A stretch of DNA of 12,509 nt from Clostridiales bacterium UBA1740 (GTDB lineage Bacteria; Bacillota; Clostridia; Oscillospirales; CAG-272): contig DCHY01000003.1 in assembly GCA_002315715.1 (NCBI GenBank), positions 4,488 through 16,996 of the forward strand. Direction: 5' to 3'. Both the position numbers and the translations under genes were made by a program. Shown one piece after another: positions 1-5,449 of this stretch (positions within the stretch are counted from its first letter, which is position 1; each line of letters begins with the position of its first letter). Below the pieces are notes generated by a model. That model saw only the letters and a program-made list of their open reading frames with translations. It was not told where the DNA came from and searched no databases.

Positions 1-246
1 GGCGGAATGAATAGCGCCCTTGGCGCATGAATTGAGGCTTTGCCTCATGAATTGCGACAAGCCGCATGAATTGCCGCGCGCGGCATAAAAGAATGGCGTA
101 GCCAATTCATCCGTTCCAAAGGAACGGTATCTAATCACGGCTTTGCCGTGTATATCATCCGCCGATGGCGGTATATCATCCAAGCCTTCGGCTCGGCATC
201 TCATCCGCGCTCTGCGCGGTATATCATCCGTTCCGCAGAACGGCAT
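1..246. repeat. Array of short hairpins with conserved AT-rich spacers
   Basis: No gene is supported here. About eleven small stem-loops follow one another: GCGCC/GGCGC (14-26), GAGGC/GCCTC (34-46), an imperfect one (54-65), GCCGC/GCGGC (73-84), GGC/GCC (95-103), CCGTTCC/GGAACGG (111-127), ACGGC/GCCGT (137-149), CCGCC/GGCGG (159-171), CCAAGCC/GGCTCGG (180-196, one mismatch), CCGCGC/GCGCGG (205-219) and CCGTTC/GAACGG (228-243). Stem sequences differ but spacers are conserved: ATGAATTG in the left part (27-34, 47-54, 66-73), its inverse AATTCAT in the centre (104-110), and TATATCATC or close variants in the right part (128-136, 151-159, 172-180, 197-205, 220-228). The window opens with GGCGG, probably the second arm of a further unit, so the array likely continues upstream. 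Similar arrays occur between genes in uncultured Clostridia; their role is not known to me. Confidence 0.8.
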
Positions 247-276
247 AAAAAAGGACTGCTTGTGCAGTCCTTTTTT
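247..276. terminator. Perfect bidirectional terminator-like hairpin closing the array
   Basis: The stem GGACTGC/GCAGTCC (253-259 and 264-270) has a TTGT loop. It is preceded by six A (247-252) and followed by six T (271-276), so it can act as an intrinsic terminator in both directions. It ends only 11 nt before the csaB start codon. Confidence 0.8.
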
Positions 277-287
277 GAGGTCAAAAT

Positions 288-1301
288 ATGAAAACCGTTT
301 TTTTACTTGGCTATTACGGGCAGGGGAACGTGGGGGACGATGCGATTCTCTCTGCATTTTTCAAGACCGTTTCCGCAAGCGATACCGCCTTTTCCACCCT
401 GCCGTCAGGAAGGCACGAAAACCCCGTTTTGCGGTTCTTTCGCGTGGCGCGGCGAATCAGAAAAGCCGACGGGCTTTGGCTCGTCGGCGGCAATCTGTTA
501 CAAAACGAAACGTCGAACCGCTCGCTTTGCTTTTATCTGTCGGCGCTGTGCACGGCGCGGCTCTTCAAAAAGCCGCAGACGGTATTCGGCGGCGTCGGGG
601 AAATCACGGGAAATTGTTGGCAAAGATTGACGGGGCTTTGCCTATCCCGGGCGGACGGGCTGTATCTGCGCTCGGAGGAAGACCGAAAAACGGCAAGGAA
701 TCTATGCCGAAAAGCGAACGTGGCTTGCCCGCCTGTCGGATACTTCCCAGACATGGCACTGTTTTTACCGCCCGTCCCGAAAGTCGCAAAAGAATACGGC
801 GTGTTGATACTCAAAAAAAGAGGAAATCCCGTCCCCCACAAAAAGCTCATAGCGCTTTTGATCAAGACGAAAAAACCGCTTTGGCTCGTCGGGTTTTCAT
901 CCGAGGACGAAGACTATTTGCGCGCCCTCGGAGAAGAAACAGGGCTCCCCGTTTCCATGCCGAAGGACGAAGGGGCGGTTTTCGCATTGTTTTCCCGCGC
1001 CGCTTTTGCAATCAGTGAAAGATACCACGGCGGTATTTTCTCCTTGCTTTCCCATACCCCCTGCTTGCTCGAAGTGTCCTCCGCGAAAAATCACGGACTG
1101 TCGGCGGAAGTCGAACGCGCCGCCCTGATTACCGCCGCTTCCCGTCCGCTCTTCGGATTCCATATCGCCACCTTGTATCAAGAGAATTTTTCTTTGGCGC
1201 TTTTCGCGTTTTTCCAAAGAAAAATCGGAGGCATTTCTGCCTCCGATTTTGAAGATATCAGACGGGAGATGAAAACCCGACGGGCGATTACGCCTCGGTA
1301 G
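288..1301 (+). CDS. csaB: CsaB-type polysaccharide pyruvyl transferase
   Basis: A 337-residue protein of the polysaccharide pyruvyl transferase family. CsaB transfers pyruvate from phosphoenolpyruvate to the secondary cell-wall polymer, making the ketal ligand recognised by SLH domains. Seen: N-terminal GYYGQGNVGDDAIL (residues 8-21), the family's hallmark Gly-Asn-x-Gly-Asp-Asp motif; VGGNLLQ (66-72), matching the usual GGG-x-LLQ; a DGLYLRSEEDR stretch (123-133); and a C-terminal SERYHGGIFSLL (243-254), the conserved Arg-x-His region. No signal peptide or membrane segment is seen, which fits a cytoplasmic enzyme. A GAGG ribosome site (277-280) lies 7 nt before the ATG. No promoter is visible between the upstream terminator and the start. 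The last ~27 residues read through the terminator hairpin of the convergent gene and the two genes overlap by 14 bp, so the tail may be a later extension. The SLH protein near the right end of the window is a plausible client. Confidence 0.85.
   Translation: MKTVFLLGYYGQGNVGDDAILSAFFKTVSASDTAFSTLPSGRHENPVLRFFRVARRIRKADGLWLVGGNLLQNETSNRSLCFYLSALCTARLFKKPQTVFGGVGEITGNCWQRLTGLCLSRADGLYLRSEEDRKTARNLCRKANVACPPVGYFPDMALFLPPVPKVAKEYGVLILKKRGNPVPHKKLIALLIKTKKPLWLVGFSSEDEDYLRALGEETGLPVSMPKDEGAVFALFSRAAFAISERYHGGIFSLLSHTPCLLEVSSAKNHGLSAEVERAALITAASRPLFGFHIATLYQENFSLALFAFFQRKIGGISASDFEDIRREMKTRRAITPR
1221..1250 (-). terminator. Intrinsic terminator of the coiled-coil gene, inside csaB
   Basis: A 13-bp perfect inverted repeat (1221-1233 and 1238-1250, centre GGAGGC/GCCTCC) has a 4-nt loop. 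On the minus strand it is followed by a run of five T and then CTTT. It lies 37 nt beyond the stop codon of the minus-strand gene, as expected for that gene's terminator, yet it sits within the 3' end of csaB. Confidence 0.8.
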
Positions 1302-2967
1302 GAGTCTCTTCCTTCTTGGCTTTCTTGCCGGCTGCTTTCGCTACGGAATCGGCAAGAGCCTTGGTAGCCTTGGAAACGTTCTTGAGTTCTTCGTTGACTT
1401 CGTTCTGCATATCGCCGTTGGCTTTCTGCTTTTCGGAGACTGCCTTCTGATCGCGGAGAATCTGTTTCTGGTTGCCGATAACGTCTTTCTGTGCGTTGGT
1501 GATTTCCACCTGCAAGGAAGCGATTTCCTGCTGAATATCGTAGTTCTGCGCGCTGCCCTTGAGGATTTCGCGCTGATTGTTGTTGAAGTTTTCCTGCTCC
1601 TTGAGCATAGCCTTCATATCGCCTTCGATAGCGGTCTGAGAATCCAAAATGGCTTTCTGATCGGCGGCGGTAACTTTCTGTGCCTCAATGATCTCTGCCT
1701 GGATACCGGCGATGTTCTTCTGCTCTTCGGCGATGACAGCCTGTTTTTCAATAACGGCAATTTGGTCTTTGCCGATGACTTTCTGGTTAACCTGAATGCC
1801 TTCCTGCTCGCGGAGGGTGTAACGCTGAACGTCATTGGTCTGACGCTGAAGGTCAACGACCTGTTGCTGCTTCTCGGCAATTTCCATCTGCGCGGCGGAG
1901 AGTTCAACCATCTTCTCGTTCAAGGTCTTGATGTTCTCGAGCATGTCGGTCAGTTTGTTCATGATGAAGTTTTCGTCGTCGGAAACCTGCTCGGCAAGCT
2001 GATAAGCGTGACCGAACGCTTCCATGTTGGCAACGTTGGAATTCTTCGAAACGTCGTCAAGTTTTTCGGTGATAACGGCGATTTTGGCATCCACGTTCTC
2101 AGCCATGGACTGAAGCGCTTCGTTGACGGTGTCGGAAATGTCAAAGTTGACGTTGCCGCCGACGGCGGGAAGGTTGATAGCGTAGTCGCTGAGTCTGTTT
2201 TCAAGAGCGGCGCTGAATTTATCCATAGCGCATTCAACCGCTTTGCTGATTTCTCTCGAAATATCAATGGTGACGGGAGCAATGCGGAAAGAAGGTCTCT
2301 CGGGAGGATACGGATATGCGCAAGGCATAGGACCTTTATCTTTGAGTTCGGCAACGGCGGAAGCCAGTCTTCTTACTTCTTCTGCAAGTGCGTCGATTTT
2401 CTGGTTGTTTTCGTAAGCGTTCATGTCATTATCCCCTTCGGTTTCGTTTTCTTCGTTATTTTCTTCCGGTGCCGGTGCATCGTCTTTGCGCGAGAGGTAG
2501 TAATCAATATCGCCGATGGCTTTGCGGTCTTTTGCGCGGCCTTCGATGTCGGCTTTGAGGTTCTCAAAGTTTTGCACGACGTCTTTGCCGTTCTCGCAAA
2601 TCTTATTCTTCTCGCTCTCTTTCTTTGCCGTGTCGGAGAGAGAATAATAATTTCTCGCAAGTTCGCCGATTTGCGCATCCAAAGTCGACTCCGCCTCGGC
2701 AACATCCGCCTGGATCTTCTGATACTCGAGGTCTGCCTTGACGGAAGCTTTGGCAAGGGCACGGTTTTTGGGTGCCGCCTTCTGTTTCTCGTTGACTTCC
2801 TCCAGCTTATCGGCTTTCTTCAAAAGAGTGTCCATAAGACCGGCGTAGGCTTTCAAGTTCTTCTTGATGGCAGCCGTGCCGACGCTTATCGTCTTTTTCA
2901 GTTCTTTTTTCGACGGTTCGAAAGACGCTTGCGGCGCCGCCATGTCAAAAGTGGATTGTTCGGACAT
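1288..2967 (-). CDS. Long coiled-coil protein with a glutamine-ladder heptad repeat (unrecognised)
   Basis: I do not recognise this 559-residue protein. It has no signal peptide or membrane segment, so it is probably cytoplasmic. Layout: a mostly helical, charged N-terminal region (about 15-160); an acidic linker rich in Glu/Asn (163-181); a short helix (182-211); a proline-rich hinge with PYPPERP (218-224); a mixed region (225-330); then one unbroken heptad register from about 335 to 545. Within it, positions 360 to 521 in steps of seven are Gln in 22 of 24 cases (exceptions Met451, Ser472). The residue three later is Ile, Val or Thr in 20 of 24. Flanking heptads in the same register have ordinary hydrophobic residues (Leu339, Ile346, Met353; Leu528, Val542). 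The tail is Lys-rich then acidic. AGGAGG lies 5 nt upstream of the ATG and a consensus promoter precedes it. The strong signals suggest abundant monocistronic expression. A scaffold or filament role is possible but is a guess. Confidence 0.9.
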   Translation of the reverse strand: MSEQSTFDMAAPQASFEPSKKELKKTISVGTAAIKKNLKAYAGLMDTLLKKADKLEEVNEKQKAAPKNRALAKASVKADLEYQKIQADVAEAESTLDAQIGELARNYYSLSDTAKKESEKNKICENGKDVVQNFENLKADIEGRAKDRKAIGDIDYYLSRKDDAPAPEENNEENETEGDNDMNAYENNQKIDALAEEVRRLASAVAELKDKGPMPCAYPYPPERPSFRIAPVTIDISREISKAVECAMDKFSAALENRLSDYAINLPAVGGNVNFDISDTVNEALQSMAENVDAKIAVITEKLDDVSKNSNVANMEAFGHAYQLAEQVSDDENFIMNKLTDMLENIKTLNEKMVELSAAQMEIAEKQQQVVDLQRQTNDVQRYTLREQEGIQVNQKVIGKDQIAVIEKQAVIAEEQKNIAGIQAEIIEAQKVTAADQKAILDSQTAIEGDMKAMLKEQENFNNNQREILKGSAQNYDIQQEIASLQVEITNAQKDVIGNQKQILRDQKAVSEKQKANGDMQNEVNEELKNVSKATKALADSVAKAAGKKAKKEETPTEA

Positions 2968-3008
2968 AATAACCTCCTATAGAAAGGGTTATAGTTTTAC
3001 ACACAATC

Positions 3009-3037
3009 ATTATAGCAGACATCGTTTGTGCCGTCAA
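3009..3037 (-). promoter_or_regulatory. Sigma-A promoter of the coiled-coil gene
   Basis: On the minus strand, TTGACG (3032-3037), a 17-bp spacer and a perfect TATAAT (3009-3014). The expected start of transcription is about 35 nt before the ATG, with AGGAGG at 2973-2978 between them. Confidence 0.88.
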
Positions 3038-3251
3038 GCATTTTTGAAAATTTTTCCTTTTTAAATAGAACTTTTTTGTGCAAATGCAAACTTTCATTAG
3101 CATTTTGAAAAATACGGCGGCAACGCTCCGGCTTTTTTCGTGTTTTTTACCGAAAAAATCTACTCTCTTTCTTCTTCGGCTTGTGAAAAACGGATAGTTT
3201 TTGCCGCGCGGCGAGTGGAAAAATCGGACGAAACGAGCGTTTTTTTCATAG
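3038..3251. other. Intergenic stretch without a supportable gene
   Basis: This A/T-run-rich sequence separates the coiled-coil gene's promoter from the terminator of the ABC ATPase gene. Open frames crossing it have no ribosome site and show low-complexity Lys/Arg/Phe composition. I see no RNA gene or conserved repeat in it. Confidence 0.5.
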
Positions 3252-3280
3252 AAAAAAGGGGCGCTTTCGCGTCCCTTTTT
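3252..3280 (-). terminator. Intrinsic terminator of the ABC ATPase gene
   Basis: GGGGCGC/GCGTCCC (one G-T pair) with a TTTC loop is flanked by an A run on the left and a T run on the right, so it can work in either direction. It lies about 25 nt past the stop codon of the minus-strand ATPase gene. Confidence 0.8.
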
Positions 3281-3304
3281 CGGAATAATTTCATGCAAAA
3301 ACCA

Positions 3305-4438
3305 TTAGTGGCAGATGCATTTTTCGGTATCTTTATCGAAGATATGGATACGGGAAGCCTCGATGGCAACCTTGATTTTGTCGCCGGCACGAGCCTTGGA
3401 ACGGGAGGAAACGCGGGCAATGATGTTCTTGCCGTTGGTCGCGTCTTCCATACCCTCGAACTGAAGGTAAAGGTAAATCTCGGCGCCCATAAGTTCGGTG
3501 ACGTCGACGTCCACGTCAAGAGTGGTGTCGGCAAGGCTCTGAAGGTACATGGGTTCGTCGTGAACGTTCTCGGGACGGATACCGAAGACGACTTCTTTTC
3601 CGACGTAGTCGGCAAGAGCGGGCTCCTGTGCCTTTTCGGCGGGAAGTTTGATTTCGGCAGTACCGATGGTGGCATAGAGGTCTTCGCCCTTCTTCAGGAG
3701 TTTGCCGGTGATGAAGTTCATCTGAGGCGTGCCGATGAAGCCTGCAACGAAGAGGTTGCAAGGATAGTCGTAAAGGTTCTGGGGCGTATCAACCTGCTGG
3801 ATGACACCGTCTTTCATAACGACGATACGGGAAGCCATGGTCATAGCCTCGACCTGGTCGTGCGTTACGTAAATGAAGGTGGTCTGCACTTCTTTGTGAA
3901 GTTTCGTAAGTTCGGTTCTCATGCTCGCACGGAGTTTTGCGTCCAAGTTGGAAAGCGGTTCGTCAAGCAAGAATACCTTGGGGTTACGGACGATGGCACG
4001 GCCGAGGGCAACACGCTGTTTCTGACCGCCGGAGAGCGCCTTCGGGCGTCTTTCGAGAAGGTGGCCGATGTCAAGGATCTTAGCGGCTTCTTCCACGCGG
4101 CGTTTGATTTCTTCCTTCGGAATTTTGCGAAGTTTCAAACCGAATGCCATGTTCTCGAACACGGTCATGTGAGGATACAAAGCGTAGTTCTGGAACACCA
4201 TCGCGATATCGCGGTCTTTGGGTGCTACGTCGTTGACGTAACGGTCGCCGATGTAAAGTTCGCCTTCGGAAATTTCCTCAAGGCCGGCAATCATACGAAG
4301 CGTGGTGGATTTACCGCATCCGGAAGGACCGACGAAAATCAAAAATTCTTTGTCCTTGATTTCCAAGCAGAAGTCGGAAACGGCAGTAACGCCGCCGGGA
4401 TACTTTTTGTAGATGTGTCTGAGAGAAAGACCTGCCAT
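3305..4438 (-). CDS. ugpC: Sugar ABC transporter ATP-binding subunit, MsmK/UgpC type
   Basis: A 377-residue ATPase of the CUT1 carbohydrate importer class (MalK, MsmK, UgpC). It hydrolyses ATP at the inner face of the membrane to drive uptake of oligosaccharides or glycerol phosphate by separate permease and binding proteins. Seen: Walker A GPSGCGKST (37-45), Q-loop Gln83, signature LSGGQ (135-139), Walker B VFLLDE with catalytic Glu160, H-loop His193, then a C-terminal regulatory TOBE-type region (about 235-370), full length for the family. The ATG at 4438 is preferred over one ten codons upstream because AAGGAG sits 7 nt before it. It has its own promoter after tpiA. No permease or binding-protein genes are nearby, typical of a shared ATPase serving several importers; in that case the ugp symbol indicates family, not substrate. 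Confidence 0.93.
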   Translation of the reverse strand: MAGLSLRHIYKKYPGGVTAVSDFCLEIKDKEFLIFVGPSGCGKSTTLRMIAGLEEISEGELYIGDRYVNDVAPKDRDIAMVFQNYALYPHMTVFENMAFGLKLRKIPKEEIKRRVEEAAKILDIGHLLERRPKALSGGQKQRVALGRAIVRNPKVFLLDEPLSNLDAKLRASMRTELTKLHKEVQTTFIYVTHDQVEAMTMASRIVVMKDGVIQQVDTPQNLYDYPCNLFVAGFIGTPQMNFITGKLLKKGEDLYATIGTAEIKLPAEKAQEPALADYVGKEVVFGIRPENVHDEPMYLQSLADTTLDVDVDVTELMGAEIYLYLQFEGMEDATNGKNIIARVSSRSKARAGDKIKVAIEASRIHIFDKDTEKCICH

Positions 4439-4500
4439 AATAAGCTCCTTTTTGTCGCCGAGGCGCAAAATCGCGCCGTAGGCAAAATTTTATCGACATT

Positions 4501-4529
4501 ATTATAGCAAAAAAAGCCCCTTTTGGCAA
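4501..4529 (-). promoter_or_regulatory. Sigma-A promoter of the ABC ATPase gene
   Basis: On the minus strand, TTGCCA (4524-4529), a 17-bp spacer and TATAAT (4501-4506). The transcript would start about 55 nt before the ATG at 4438. The spacer contains the T run of the tpiA terminator. Confidence 0.8.
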
Positions 4530-4540
4530 GAGGCCTTTTT
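4509..4540 (-). terminator. Probable tpiA terminator overlapping the next promoter
   Basis: On the minus strand, AAAAAG pairs with CTTTTT and CCTC with GGGG (one U-G pair, one bulged G), with a 9-nt loop and two further T. It lies about 95 nt beyond the tpiA stop. Because of the bulge and long loop, strength is uncertain. Confidence 0.55.
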
Positions 4541-4634
4541 CACTAATTTTTTGCTCGTTTTTGTACAGTTTGCACAAAATATCATGCCGATTTTCGTAAA
4601 TCGAAGACAAAAACGGAATCGGCGTTCTAATAAA

Positions 4635-5390
4635 TTAGTTAGCCGCTTTGACGATAACGGTGAACTTTTCGGTCTTGAGAGAAGCGCCGCCGATGAGGCC
4701 GCCGTCGACGTTTTCCTTTGCCAAAAGTTCTTTGGCGTTGCCGTCGTTCATGGAGCCGCCGTACTGAATCGTGATGTCCTGTGCCGCTTTGTCACCGTAA
4801 AGAGCGGCAACGGTTTTGCGGATCACGCCGCAGGTTTCGTCTGCCTGCTCGGGGGTGGCGGTAAGACCGGTGCCGATTGCCCAAACGGGTTCGTATGCGA
4901 TGATAACGTTTTTAAGTTCCTCAGCCGACACGCCTGCCAAATCGAGTTTGGTCTGCATGGCGACGACTTCGTCGGTGATGCCGGACAAGCGCTGTTCTTT
5001 GACTTCGCCGAGGCAAAGGATGACCTTCAGACCGGCTGCCAAAGCCGCCTTGGTACGAAGGTTGACGGTCTCGTCGGTTTCGCCGAAATACTGACGGCGT
5101 TCGGAGTGACCGATAACGACGTATTCGGTGCCGATTTCTTTGAGCATATCCGCGCTGATTTCGCCGGTGTACGCACCGCTCGGTGCAAAATGGACGTTCT
5201 CGGCGCCGACGTGAATGTTGCTGCCCTTTGCCGCTTCGACGGCGGTGGCAATATCCACGTAAGGTACGCAAAGGACGATGTCGCATTTATCCATGCCCTT
5301 CACCATGGGGACGAGTTCGGTAATAAAAGCCTTGGTAGCGGAAGGGGTCATATTCATTTTCCAGTTACCGGCAATGACGGTTTTTCTCAT
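4635..5390 (-). CDS. tpiA: Triosephosphate isomerase
   Basis: This 251-residue enzyme interconverts dihydroxyacetone phosphate and glyceraldehyde 3-phosphate in glycolysis and gluconeogenesis, in the cytoplasm. It has the usual length and all hallmarks: GNWKMN with catalytic Lys11 (8-13), GHSERR with electrophilic His95 (94-99), AYEPVWAIGTG with catalytic base Glu167 and the mobile loop 6 (165-175), and the phosphate-binding YGGS (210-213) and IGGASL (233-238) loops. Two ATGs lie six bases apart. The downstream one (5390) is chosen because TAGGAG ends 7 nt before it, whereas the upstream ATG (5396) begins only 1-2 nt after that ribosome site; the downstream start also gives the canonical MRKTVIAGNWKMN beginning. 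It lies 57 nt downstream of pgk on the same strand and is probably co-transcribed with it. Confidence 0.97.
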   Translation of the reverse strand: MRKTVIAGNWKMNMTPSATKAFITELVPMVKGMDKCDIVLCVPYVDIATAVEAAKGSNIHVGAENVHFAPSGAYTGEISADMLKEIGTEYVVIGHSERRQYFGETDETVNLRTKAALAAGLKVILCLGEVKEQRLSGITDEVVAMQTKLDLAGVSAEELKNVIIAYEPVWAIGTGLTATPEQADETCGVIRKTVAALYGDKAAQDITIQYGGSMNDGNAKELLAKENVDGGLIGGASLKTEKFTVIVKAAN

Positions 5391-5414
5391 GTTCATTCTC
5401 CTATTTCATATAAT

Positions 5415-5449
5415 GAGGACTGTCGAAAAACGGCAGTCCTCGGTTTTTT
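5415..5449 (+). other. Strong stem-loop between pgk and tpiA; T run on the plus-strand side
   Basis: GAGGACTGTCG/CGGCAGTCCTC (5415-5425 and 5431-5441, one G-T pair) has an AAAAA loop. The T run (5444-5449) follows on the plus strand, so as an intrinsic terminator it points against pgk and tpiA transcription. On the minus-strand mRNA the hairpin is followed by ATTATATG, not a U run, so it should allow read-through from pgk into tpiA. Confidence 0.75.

Noticed and set aside
1..246. Possible CRISPR array
   Set aside because: Conserved words are only 8-9 nt, intervening units are 9-17 nt self-complementary hairpins, and no cas genes are seen.
143..1018. A 291-codon plus-strand frame overlapping csaB
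   Set aside because: It starts inside the hairpin array, has Arg/Lys-rich shadow composition and lacks any family motif, while the csaB frame is clear.
1762..2982. A 406-codon plus-strand open frame opposite the coiled-coil gene
   Set aside because: It has hydrophobic, repetitive composition expected from the complement of Glu/Gln/Lys codons; promoter, ribosome site and terminator all serve the minus strand.
3140..4507. A 455-codon open frame on the plus strand opposite the ABC ATPase
   Set aside because: The minus-strand frame contains all ABC ATPase motifs; the plus frame has no ribosome site and crosses the terminator.
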